From: HK1 sp965204915
GTDB lineage: Bacteria; Pseudomonadota; Gammaproteobacteria; HK1
Assembly (NCBI GenBank): GCA_965204915.1
Contig: OZ242023.1
Location: 4,154,001-4,218,000, forward strand
Reading direction: 5' to 3'
Length of the DNA: 64,000 nucleotides
Shown: positions 33,703 through 41,905 of the stretch, one piece after another
Layout: every line of letters begins with the position of its first letter
Numbering within the stretch: position 1 is the first letter of the stretch
Translations under genes and position numbers: made by a program
Notes under the pieces: model-generated
What the model saw: the letters and a program-made list of their open reading frames with translations, nothing else
Told to the model about the DNA's origin: nothing
Database searches by the model: none

Positions 33703-34186
33703 GGCGATGCCTCGCTCTCGGCCGTCGAACGAAGGAGCCGAACCCGCTACGCAACAACATCGTCGGGGAATGCATCGGGTTCCCGCCGTCCGGTGGATTG
33801 GCGTCGATGCGCCCTCGGCGCCACCATTTCGCCCGCGCGCACGCCATCCCGCTGGATCCTCCGGGTTCCGCCATCAACGGTCTTGCGAACGAGGCCCCGG
33901 ACAGCGGCCGGCCATTTCCGCCCACGTCCCGTGCAGGGTGGTGTAGCCGGAATTTCGCGGTCTCTTCTGCCGTCCGGGCGCCTGATCGTGGCGACTCGAC
34001 GGACACTTTCGGGCTTGGCGGAAATATCTGCCGCGGCTCCGGCGATCGTTCCTGCATGATGGTTCCTGTACCATCCGCCTGCCCACGTCCGGAGTGACGC
34101 GGGCCAACCGAACAACCGAACGGGAATGGCCGGGCGCCCTTCCTCCACGGCGCTTTCCCGCCGACCCGATCCGATGGAGCCTGCCG
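33703..34186. other. Gap between ferredoxin and hydrolase: no gene seen
   Basis: The 484 bp between the ferredoxin (minus) and the hydrolase (plus) contain only shadow frames with no recognisable motif. Promoters for the two divergent units must lie here, but I cannot point to convincing -35/-10 boxes. Confidence 0.5.
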
Positions 34187-34972
34187 ATGCCGACCATAAA
34201 CGTCAACGACACAATCCTCCACTACCGATTCGATGGTCCGGAGCATGCGCCGGTCATCCTCCTCTCCAATTCCCTCGCGTCGAACCTTGCCATGTGGGAT
34301 CACCAGATCGACCCCCTGCTTGGGCTCGGCTTTCGGACGCTGCGCTACGACAGCCGCGGCCACGGACGGTCCGAGGCTCCCCCCGGCCCCTACAGCATCG
34401 AGATGCTGGCCGAGGACGCGGTTGGACTCCTCGACGCTCTGGGCATCGAATGCGCGAGCTTCATGGGCTGCTCGAAGGGCGGCATGGTCGGACAGATGGC
34501 CGGCACGAAGTACGGCAGCCGGTTCGACAAGCTCGTGCTGTGCTCCACATCGGCATACATGGGCGGAGGGGACGCTTGGGCGGCCCGCATCGAGGCGGTG
34601 GCCAAGGGCGGGATGGCCGCGGTGGTGGACGCGACGATCGATCGCTGGTTCACCAAGCCGGGACAGGAGCGGATCCCCGGCGACGTGGCCCGGATTCGGG
34701 AGATCATCCTCGCGACGCCGCCGGAAGGGTTCATCGCCTGCGCCCATGCGATCGCGGCGATGGACCAGCGCGAGAGCATCCGCGCAATCGACCGGCCGAC
34801 GCTGGTGATCGTCGGGGAGTACGACCCCGGCACCCCACCCTCTGCGGCGGAGCTCATTCACGACCGCATCGCGGGCTCGACGCTCGTGGTGCTCGAAGAC
34901 AGTGCGCACTTCTGCAACATCGAGCAGGCCGGTGCGTTCAATGCCGCTCTGGAGGAGTTTCTCGTCGCATGA
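34187..34972 (+). CDS. Alpha/beta hydrolase, 3-oxoadipate enol-lactonase-like
   Basis: 261 aa from ATG 34187 (MPTINVNDTILHYRFDG). Alpha/beta fold with nucleophile motif MGCSKGGMVGQ, acid in GEYDPGTPP and histidine in DSAHFCNIEQ. Overall pattern (RYDSRGHGRSEAPPGPYSIEML...DALGIE) matches PcaD-type enol-lactonases of the beta-ketoadipate pathway, but relatives include other esterases. The nucleophile elbow reads C-S-K-G-G instead of the usual S-M-G-G. Stop and ttcA start overlap (ATGA at 34969-34972). Confidence 0.8.
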   Translation: MPTINVNDTILHYRFDGPEHAPVILLSNSLASNLAMWDHQIDPLLGLGFRTLRYDSRGHGRSEAPPGPYSIEMLAEDAVGLLDALGIECASFMGCSKGGMVGQMAGTKYGSRFDKLVLCSTSAYMGGGDAWAARIEAVAKGGMAAVVDATIDRWFTKPGQERIPGDVARIREIILATPPEGFIACAHAIAAMDQRESIRAIDRPTLVIVGEYDPGTPPSAAELIHDRIAGSTLVVLEDSAHFCNIEQAGAFNAALEEFLVA

Positions 34973-36069
34973 ACGCAATCTCCGGACCCTTCGAGGACGG
35001 GAAGACGAAGGCGTCCGGGAAGGACGGCACGCAGGGGACGATCGGCGTCTTCGAAACGATTGGGATATCCGGGGAGGAGGTATCCAAAGGGATCGGAGCA
35101 TCCCGGATGCACGGTGTTGCCGGGAATGCCGGAGCGGCGGCGGAGACGGAAACGGCCGGAGCGGCGGAGGCGCCCGCAAGGACTCGATTCCCCGGAGCGA
35201 TCGAGGTTTCCGGAAACGCCGGAGCATTCGGCGGAAAGACCGGCAAATCTGCGAACGTGAAACGACTCGAAGCCCGTCTTCGCGGGCTGGTCGGCAAGGC
35301 AATCGTGGACTACCGGATGATCGAGGATGGCGATCGGGTGATGGCCTGCGTGTCGGGCGGCAAGGATTCGCACGCGATGGTGCACATGCTCGTGGCTCTG
35401 GCGCGCAATGCACCCGTGAACTTCGAGGTCGTCGCCGTCAACCTCGACCAGAAACAGCCGGGGTTCCCCTCCGACGTGCTGCCCGCTTACTTCGCGTCGC
35501 GCGGCATCCCGTTCGAATCCATCGAGCAGGACACCTACGGCATCGTCAAACGCGTGCTTCCCAAAGGGAAGACCATGTGCGGGCTGTGTTCGCGGCTGCG
35601 CCGCGGGGTGCTTTACCGCCACGCGGCCAAGCGCGGGTTCACCAGGATCGCACTCGGGCATCATCGCGACGACGTCATCGAGACCCTGTTCATGAACATG
35701 TTCCACGGCGGGCGGCTGCGCGCGATGCCCCCGAAGCTGCGCAGCGACGACGGCCGCCACATCGTGATACGGCCGCTCGCGTACTGCGCAGAAAACGACC
35801 TCCACCGGCTCGCCCGCGCGATGCGTTTCCCCATCATCCCCTGCAATCTCTGCGGCTCACAGGACGGGCTCGAACGCCAGCGCATCAAGACGATGCTTGC
35901 GCAGTGGGAGCGCGAGTCACCGGGGCGCACGGCGCAGATCTTTCGGGCGCTCCAGCACGTCGGGCCGTCGCATCTCGCAGATCGGGCGTTGTTCGACTTC
36001 GAATCGCTACGGGCTGGTCGGCCACCGGCTCGCGAGGGCTTGCACCAAGTGGCGGCGAATCGTTCGTGA
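34969..36069 (+). CDS. ttcA: tRNA 2-thiocytidine biosynthesis protein TtcA with N-terminal extension
   Basis: 366 aa. PP-loop SGGKDSHAMVHML, the two cysteine pairs CGLCSRLRRG and CNLCGSQ that hold the Fe-S cluster, and LGHHRDDVIETLFMNMFHGG identify TtcA, which thiolates C32 of certain tRNAs. The conserved part begins near residue 95 (VKRLEARLRGLVGKAIVDYRM). The preceding 90 or so residues are low-complexity, with recurring Gly/Ala/Glu/Phe segments, and are not typical. The start at 34969 overlaps the hydrolase stop; GTG/ATG codons closer to the core are possible. Confidence 0.9.
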   Translation: MNAISGPFEDGKTKASGKDGTQGTIGVFETIGISGEEVSKGIGASRMHGVAGNAGAAAETETAGAAEAPARTRFPGAIEVSGNAGAFGGKTGKSANVKRLEARLRGLVGKAIVDYRMIEDGDRVMACVSGGKDSHAMVHMLVALARNAPVNFEVVAVNLDQKQPGFPSDVLPAYFASRGIPFESIEQDTYGIVKRVLPKGKTMCGLCSRLRRGVLYRHAAKRGFTRIALGHHRDDVIETLFMNMFHGGRLRAMPPKLRSDDGRHIVIRPLAYCAENDLHRLARAMRFPIIPCNLCGSQDGLERQRIKTMLAQWERESPGRTAQIFRALQHVGPSHLADRALFDFESLRAGRPPAREGLHQVAANRS

Positions 36070-36094
36070 CGTCCGGACATCCGCTTCCGCGGGC

Positions 36095-36146
36095 GTCACG
36101 CCATACCCGCGAAGGCCGTCGTTTCCGCGGAAGCGGGGATCCCCTC
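36095..36146. repeat. Degenerate REP/dRS3-like palindrome downstream of ttcA
   Basis: Two imperfect palindromic cores (TACCCGCGAAGGC and TTTCCGCGGAAGCGGGGAT) resemble the ATTCCCGCGAAAGCGGGAAT repeats at 18448-18556 and 40341-40589. It lies between the convergent ttcA and VOC genes and may act as a bidirectional transcription barrier. Confidence 0.45.
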
Positions 36147-36265
36147 GCGTGCGCCCGAGGCCGGACCAGCGGGCCGCCCTGCGGTTGATCATACGGCCCG
36201 ACGTCCCACGGCCAATCCCGCCACTCACCACCATCTCGGGTTCGACCCGCTCGGTGGCTGCGGCT

Positions 36266-37249
36266 TCAGAGCTCGTCGCGCTCCACGAAATGCAGCAGCA
36301 GGCCGCCGAGCGAGGCCGGGTGGGCGAAGCCGATGCGCGCCCGGCGCGACCCGGGGCGGCCCACCCGGTCGATCATTCGATGACCGGCGCCGGAGAGATG
36401 GGCGAGGGTCGCGTCGATATCCGGCGTCTTCAGCGCAAGATGGTGCAATCCGGGGCCGCGACGCTCGATGTAACGGGCGATCGCGCCCTTGTCGCCTCGG
36501 GTGTTGCCGGGAGCGCCTCGCACCGGACCTTCTGCGCGCAGGTCCGGATGGCGGGGATCGAACGGCTGCAACAGCTCCAGCTCGCAGTCACCTACGGTGA
36601 GAAAGCTCACCCGCAATCCGCCGACAGGTTCCGGAGGCCGGCTGTGGTACACGACCCCGTACTTGTCGGAGGTGAAGCTCTCGATCGGCTGCGAGATCTC
36701 GAAGTCGGTCTGGATGCTTTCGACCGGACAGCCGAGCCGGCCGGTGAAGACCGTTTCAGCGGCCCGGTTGTCCTCGCACGCTACTCCGATATGGTCGATC
36801 CGCTCCACGTGATCGATCGCACCATCACCCGCACCCGAGCCGATCGGCTCGGACAGCCGGGTCGCGATGCCACAGGTGTCACGGGTAGCGAGCAGCACTT
36901 GACGGCCACCGTCCAGCCCCGGGGCCGCTCCGTCGTGGGTGAAGCCGCATTGCATCGCCATGGCGGCCGGGTCTGCTGCCGCGATCGCAATGTGATGGAC
37001 GCCGCTCCTTGCCGCGCCGCCGGTCAGTTCGTGGCCGGGCTCGAACAGGGCAATGGCACTCTCGCCGACGGCGATCCACGGGACCGCTCCGCCTGGTGCG
37101 GAGACCTCGGCGCGCGGCAGCCCGAGATCGCGCTCGAAGACCGCTGCGACCCTCTCGGGGTCGTCGACGACCACCGCAACGTAGGCGAGCGGCGGCCTGC
37201 TTGCCCCGGGTCTTGCCGCGCGTCCCGCACCAATCCCTGTTTCAGGCAT
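36266..37249 (-). CDS. VOC superfamily protein with two glyoxalase-type domains
   Basis: 327 aa from ATG 37249. Two vicinal-oxygen-chelate modules: residues of about 20-130 (LAYVAVVVDDPERVAAVFERDLGL...GVHHIAIAA) and about 155-325 (IDHVERIDHIGVACEDNRAAETVFTGRLG...GPGLHHLALKTPDIDATL...ENFxxx-type end LLLHFVERDEL). His and Glu ligands of the metal site are present in the expected strands. The second half resembles methylmalonyl-CoA epimerase and hydroxyphenylpyruvate-dioxygenase-like proteins. Reaction not assignable. Confidence 0.75.
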   Translation of the reverse strand: MPETGIGAGRAARPGASRPPLAYVAVVVDDPERVAAVFERDLGLPRAEVSAPGGAVPWIAVGESAIALFEPGHELTGGAARSGVHHIAIAAADPAAMAMQCGFTHDGAAPGLDGGRQVLLATRDTCGIATRLSEPIGSGAGDGAIDHVERIDHIGVACEDNRAAETVFTGRLGCPVESIQTDFEISQPIESFTSDKYGVVYHSRPPEPVGGLRVSFLTVGDCELELLQPFDPRHPDLRAEGPVRGAPGNTRGDKGAIARYIERRGPGLHHLALKTPDIDATLAHLSGAGHRMIDRVGRPGSRRARIGFAHPASLGGLLLHFVERDEL

Positions 37250-37404
37250 GGGTCCTACCCGATCCGCGGCTTCCGCTCCGTAGCGTTCGTACGATGGTGC
37301 AGCAACCCCGGTGAGGTTCCAGTGGTCCGAGCTCTCTGCGTTTGCCGGCATCCAGCGCTTCGAGTATAGGCGATGGTCACCGATATCGGCGGACACCACC
37401 GTAT

Positions 37405-37450
37405 ATGGTTCCGGCGTTTATGGTTCCGGCGCTTATGGCTCCGGCGTGCT
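37405..37450. repeat. Three-unit 15-bp tandem repeat upstream of leuS
   Basis: TATGGTTCCGGCGTT, TATGGTTCCGGCGCT and TATGGCTCCGGCGTG follow one another directly. They lie in the 331-bp gap between the divergent VOC and leuS genes, where no other gene is seen. If leuS were read from an upstream in-frame start they would encode (YGSG[VA])3, but the leuS family start at 37581 makes this non-coding. Confidence 0.8.
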
Positions 37451-37580
37451 CCCTCCCGCGCCCCGGCCTCGCCGGCGCATCGTTCTGTCGGAGGGGGGCG
37501 GGGCCACCGCCATACGCGCCGATCGGACCCGCCGATTTGCTATTCTCGCCTCTCGCACCAGGATCTGTAATCCGAGGACG

Positions 37581-40211
37581 ATGGACGAGCGATACCTCCC
37601 CGAGACGGTGGAGCGCGAGGCGCAGGAGTACTGGGACGAGAACCGTGCGTTCGAGGTCCGGGAGGATCCTGCCCGCGAGAAGTTCTACTGCCTGTCGATG
37701 TTCCCCTACCCGAGCGGGAAGCTGCACATGGGGCACGTCAGGAACTACACCATCGGCGACGTGATCAGCCGCTACCAGCGCATGCGCGGGCGCAACGTGC
37801 TCCAGCCGATGGGATGGGACGCCTTCGGCCTGCCGGCGGAGAACGCGGCCATGCAGAACCAGGTGCCGCCCGCGCGCTGGACCTACCGCAACATCGAGTA
37901 CATGAAGGAGCAGCTCCGGCGGCTCGGGTTCGCCTACGACTGGAGCCGCGAGCTCGCGACCTGCCGGCCCGGGTACTACCGCTGGGAGCAGTGGCTGTTC
38001 ACCCGCCTGTTCGAGCAGGGGATCGCGTACCGTCGGGAGTCGGAGGTGAACTGGGACCCGGTGGACCGGACGGTGCTGGCCAACGAGCAGGTCATCGACG
38101 GGCGCGGCTGGCGCTCTGGCGCGCTCGTCGAGCGGCGCAAGATCCCGCAGTGGTTCCTGCGCATCACCGACTTTGCGGAGGAATTGCTCACCGAGCTCGA
38201 CCACATCGACTGGCCGGAGCCGGTGAAGACGATGCAGCGCAACTGGATCGGGCGCTCCGAGGGCACGGACATCGATTTCGAGATCGAAGACCCCGAAGCG
38301 GAAGATCGTGACGCCGGCAGCGACCGGCCGCCGCTGCGCGTCTTCACCACCCGCCCCGACACCGTCTACGGCGCGACGTTCATGGCGGTGGCGGCCGAGC
38401 ACCCCCTCGCCGCGGAGGTGGCCGAAAGGCGTGAGGACGTCGCCGCGTTCATCGAGGAATGCCGGCGCGGGGGCACGACGGCGGCCGAGCTGGAGACGAT
38501 GGACAAGCGCGGCATGCCGCTCGGCCTGGACGCGGTCAATCCCTTCAACGGCGAGCGCATCCCCGTCTGGGTCGCGAACTTCGTCCTCATGGGGTACGGC
38601 ACCGGCGCGATCATGGCGGTGCCCGGCCACGACGAGCGCGACCACGAGTTCGCGCACCGCTACGGGCTCCCGATCCGGCAGGTGATCGCCCCCGCCGACG
38701 GCGCCGAGGTGGACGTCCAGGCTGCGGCGTGGACCGACAAGGAGAACGTCGTCGTCGTCAACTCGGGGGAATATTCGGGGCTCGGCTTCCGGGAATGCTT
38801 CGACCGGATGGCGGACTGGCTGGAGGAGACCGGCCGCGGCGCGCGGCGCATCAACTACCGGCTCCACGACTGGGGCGTCTCGCGCCAGCGCTACTGGGGC
38901 TGCCCGGTCCCCATCGTGCACTGCGGTTCTTGCGGAATGGTTCCGGTGCCCGACGAGCAGCTCCCGGTCCTCCTGCCCGAGGACGTGGACGTCGAAGGAG
39001 GCGGCTCGCCGCTGGCCCGCCTCCCGGAGTTCGTGGAGACCGCCTGCCCGAAGTGCGGCGCGGGCGCACGCCGCGACACCGACACCTTCGACACCTTCAT
39101 GGAATCGTCGTGGTACTTCGCGCGCTTCTGCTGTCCCGGCGCGGATGCCTCGAAGATCGACGCCCGCGCCGACTACTGGATGCCCGTCGACCAGTACATC
39201 GGGGGCATCGAGCACGCCATCCTGCACCTGATGTACGCGCGCTTCTACCAGAAGCTGATGAACGAGGCGGGGCTCACGAAGGTGCGCGAGCCGTTCTCGA
39301 GCCTGCTCACCCAGGGGATGGTGGTGGCGGAGACCTTCTACCGCGAGGCGGACGGCCAGCCCCGCTACTACGCTCCGGCCGAGGTGGAGGTCGAGCACGA
39401 CGCCAGGGGCAGGATCACCGGTGCCCGCGCCCGCTCCGACGGGGAGCCGGTCGAGGTCGGTCCGATCGAGAAGATGTCGAAGTCGAAGAACAACGGCGTG
39501 GACCCGGAGGACATGATCGCCCGCTACGGCGCCGACACCGTCCGGCTCTACATCATCGAGACCTCGCCGCCGGACCAGATGCTGGAGTGGTCCGGGAGCG
39601 CGGTCGAGGGCGCCGCGAGGTTCCTGCGCAGGCTGTGGCGCACCGTGCGCGAGCACGTCGGGCAGGGGCCGGCTCCGGCCCTCGACGCGGGCCGGCTCGA
39701 CGGCCCGGCGCGCGAGCTGCGATGCCGCATCCACGAGACCATCGCGAAGGTGGGCGACGACGTGGGGCGCCGCTACAAGTTCAACACCGCCTGCGCGGCC
39801 TGCCGCGAGCTCGTCAACGAAGTCGCCGCGTTCGAGGCGGCCGCATCGGATGCGGGGGACGACATGCGGAGGGGTGTCGTGCGCGAGGCGCTCGAAGCGG
39901 TCGTCCTCATGCTCGCTCCGGTGGTCCCCCACGTCTGCCATACGCTGTGGCAGGCGCTCGGGCACCGCGATCCGGTCATCGACGCGCAATGGCCCGTCGC
40001 CGACGAGGCGGCGATGTCGCGCGACGTGATCGAGCTCGTCGTCCAGGTCAACGGCAGGCTGCGCGGCCACGTCAGCGTCGGCGCCGATGCGGATCGGGAG
40101 GCGATCGAGCGCGAGGCGCAACGCAACGGCAACGTGGCCCGCTTCATCGGCGGGAAGCCGGTCAGGAAGGTGGTCGTGGTGCCGGGACGGCTGGTCAACA
40201 TCGTCGTTTGA
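37581..40211 (+). CDS. leuS: Leucyl-tRNA synthetase
   Basis: 876 aa, full length for a bacterial LeuRS. Class I motifs HMGH (49-52, in YPSGKLHMGHVRNYTIGD) and KMSKS (632-636, in EKMSKSKNNGVDPEDM). The CP1 editing domain is present (TTRPDTVYGATFMAVAAEHPL and GYGTGAIMAVPGHDERD), and the C-terminal domain ends VNIVV. It charges tRNA-Leu and hydrolyses mischarged products. The ATG at 37581 begins the family N-terminus (MDERYLPETVEREAQEYW). lptE follows, as in many Proteobacteria, after a repeat element. Confidence 0.97.
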   Translation: MDERYLPETVEREAQEYWDENRAFEVREDPAREKFYCLSMFPYPSGKLHMGHVRNYTIGDVISRYQRMRGRNVLQPMGWDAFGLPAENAAMQNQVPPARWTYRNIEYMKEQLRRLGFAYDWSRELATCRPGYYRWEQWLFTRLFEQGIAYRRESEVNWDPVDRTVLANEQVIDGRGWRSGALVERRKIPQWFLRITDFAEELLTELDHIDWPEPVKTMQRNWIGRSEGTDIDFEIEDPEAEDRDAGSDRPPLRVFTTRPDTVYGATFMAVAAEHPLAAEVAERREDVAAFIEECRRGGTTAAELETMDKRGMPLGLDAVNPFNGERIPVWVANFVLMGYGTGAIMAVPGHDERDHEFAHRYGLPIRQVIAPADGAEVDVQAAAWTDKENVVVVNSGEYSGLGFRECFDRMADWLEETGRGARRINYRLHDWGVSRQRYWGCPVPIVHCGSCGMVPVPDEQLPVLLPEDVDVEGGGSPLARLPEFVETACPKCGAGARRDTDTFDTFMESSWYFARFCCPGADASKIDARADYWMPVDQYIGGIEHAILHLMYARFYQKLMNEAGLTKVREPFSSLLTQGMVVAETFYREADGQPRYYAPAEVEVEHDARGRITGARARSDGEPVEVGPIEKMSKSKNNGVDPEDMIARYGADTVRLYIIETSPPDQMLEWSGSAVEGAARFLRRLWRTVREHVGQGPAPALDAGRLDGPARELRCRIHETIAKVGDDVGRRYKFNTACAACRELVNEVAAFEAAASDAGDDMRRGVVREALEAVVLMLAPVVPHVCHTLWQALGHRDPVIDAQWPVADEAAMSRDVIELVVQVNGRLRGHVSVGADADREAIEREAQRNGNVARFIGGKPVRKVVVVPGRLVNIVV

Positions 40212-40340
40212 TTGGAGATGCCGATGACCGCTGCGCCCCCACCCGGATCGATGCGGCATCCGCGCGCCGTCATGCGGCGACATGGAGTGTGGATACCATG
40301 AGATCTCGTGAGACATGGAGAAGAATTCCCTGTGGCTCGT

Positions 40341-40589
40341 GGATTCCCGCTTTCGCGGGAATGACGGGGGATGCTCGTGCGGAAATGACGGCAGCGGTGC
40401 TCCGGGTGCTTGCCGCCATTCCTGCGAAAGCGGGAATGGCGGGGGATGCTCGTGCGGAAATGACGGCGGCGGTGCTCCGGGTGCTTGCTGCCGTTCGCGC
40501 GAAAGCGGGAATGGCGGGGAATGCTCGTGCGGGAATGACGGCAGCGGTGCTCCGGGTGCTCGCCGTCATTCCCGCGAAAGCGGGAATCC
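40341..40589. repeat. 249-bp REP array with perfect 25-bp inverted ends and three 75-bp units
   Basis: The left end (40341-40365) is the exact reverse complement of the right end (40565-40589). Each contains the palindromic core ATTCCCGCGAAAGCGGGAAT. Between them a 75-bp unit occurs about three times. In the lptE frame each unit reads as a 25-residue repeat (AEMTAAVLRVLAAIPAKAG and variants). The core has the 6-8-6 form of Neisseria dRS3 elements (ATTCCC-N8-GGGAAT). It occupies the leuS-lptE junction and reaches into the apparent 5' end of lptE. Confidence 0.8.
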
Positions 40590-41116
40590 ACATCGGTCCG
40601 CGCCATCGCGGTATCGGAACGTCGTCCGGTGGGTTCCGGCATCTCGTCCTGGCCCTGGCGATCGCGGCCACCGGCGGATGCGGCTACCAGCTTCGCGGCG
40701 CCGTTTCGCTCCCGCCCGGTATCGACGCGATCCGCATTGCGGGACCCATCGACATCCGCAACGCGCTGACCCAACTGCTCGACAGCGGTGGAGTCCACGT
40801 CCAGCCCGTGGGCGGCTCGGCCGAGGCGTTGCTCCAGGTCAGCGGCGAACGGTTCAACCGGCGCGTCCTCTCCGTCGATCCGAACACGGGGAAGGAGAGT
40901 GAATTCGAGCTCGCCTACCAAGTGACGTTCGAGGTGACCGGTGCGGAGGGCGAGGAGCTCATGCCGGAACAGACGGTGTCATTGATCCGGGACTACGTGT
41001 TCGACCGGGATGCGGTGCTCGGAAAGAGCCGGGAGCAGAACGTGCTCCGCGTCGAGATGCGCCGCGACGCGGCCGCCCAGATCGCGCGCCGGATCGCAGC
41101 GTCGCTCGGGCGTTGA
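40535..41116 (+). CDS. lptE: LPS assembly lipoprotein LptE (start within repeats)
   Basis: The lipobox-like segment LALAIAATGGCGYQL places the lipidated cysteine at codon 40679. The mature part (CGYQLRGAVSLPPGIDAIRIAG...RREMRRDAAAQIARRIAASLG) matches LptE/RlpB, the outer-membrane plug partner of LptD. No ATG, GTG or TTG lies in frame between the REP array and the signal region. The nearest starts (40535, 40511, or 40298 for the whole array) are inside the repeats, giving an unusually long leader of 48 or more residues. The gene follows leuS as usual, but holA, the common next gene, is absent here. Confidence 0.85.
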   Translation: MTAAVLRVLAVIPAKAGIHIGPRHRGIGTSSGGFRHLVLALAIAATGGCGYQLRGAVSLPPGIDAIRIAGPIDIRNALTQLLDSGGVHVQPVGGSAEALLQVSGERFNRRVLSVDPNTGKESEFELAYQVTFEVTGAEGEELMPEQTVSLIRDYVFDRDAVLGKSREQNVLRVEMRRDAAAQIARRIAASLGR

Positions 41117-41129
41117 GCGCGCACGGCCG

Positions 41130-41830
41130 TGAACCGCCCCGGGTTTCCCGGAGGGTGATTTGCTTGAGTCAGGCGGCCATCGCCGACTCATGCAGTTGAT
41201 GGGAGTAGTGTGCCTCGAATGCAGCCGGAGGCACATGGTCGAGGGGTCCGAACAGGCGCCGGTGGTTGTACCAGTGCACCCATCGGCTTCACGCCCCTTG
41301 TACGCATAGTACGTCGATGGGGCGACCGGCACTTGCGCACACAGCGGCCCGACCCCGTATCGACCCCGATGTTCGTCGATGAACGACACCATCATCTCGC
41401 GCCGCGGTCGAGCTCCGCCTGGGCAAATGGCGGTGTTGTTGTCTGCCGAAGGTAGACAAATACCCCGACGCCTTGCGCTTCAATCTCGTTCGCCCGGCGC
41501 AGCTCACGGTTTTCGCGTTCAAGCTCCTTCAGCCGCTCACCTTCATCGCTACGCAGTCCCGCACGGACCCCGCGCTCGCACGTCATTCCCTGTCACTCCC
41601 GCGAAAGCGGGAGGGAAGCGGGAATCGGCCTGACGTACCCACTTGCGCAGCGTCTCCGCCGTGCACCCGAGCTTCGACGCCACCGAGGGGATCGCCGACC
41701 ACTGCGAGTCGTGTTCACCCTGGGGCTCCAACACCAGGCGCACGGGCGTCGCTCCGTGGGGATCGCCTGACCTGAACGGAGACGGAACGCCCGCCCCAAG
41801 GCGGGGTCGGACGACGACGCCCTCGTCCAT
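41130..41830 (-). mobile_element. Decayed IS3-family element (orfA and orfB fragments)
   Basis: On the minus strand the OrfA N-terminal part is visible (LVLEPQGEHDSQW, then VASKLGCTAETLRKWVRQAD), then a REP palindrome inserted at 41581-41627, then the OrfA end (RLKELERENRELRRANEI). OrfB begins VSFIDEHRGRYGVGPLC and continues VAPSTYYAYKGREADGC. It then jumps by deletion and frameshift to its C-terminus (HWYNHRRLFGPLDHVPP...HYSHQLHESAMAA, stop near 41168). The DDE core is missing, so it cannot transpose by itself. From 41831 to 41905 I see only low-complexity sequence. Confidence 0.8.
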
Positions 41831-41905
41831 CTCGACGATGCCGGCGGCGGTCTGTGCGGCGCGGAGCCGGATGACGGCGCTCCTGCCCCCGCCTCTCCCC
41901 GGATC

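Noticed and set aside
37377..40316. 979-aa minus-strand open frame opposite leuS
   Set aside because: Antisense shadow; leuS has all LeuRS motifs and full length.
40341..40589. Possible CRISPR array
   Set aside because: Units are contiguous 75-bp tandem repeats without unique spacers, bounded by inverted ends, and no cas genes are present.
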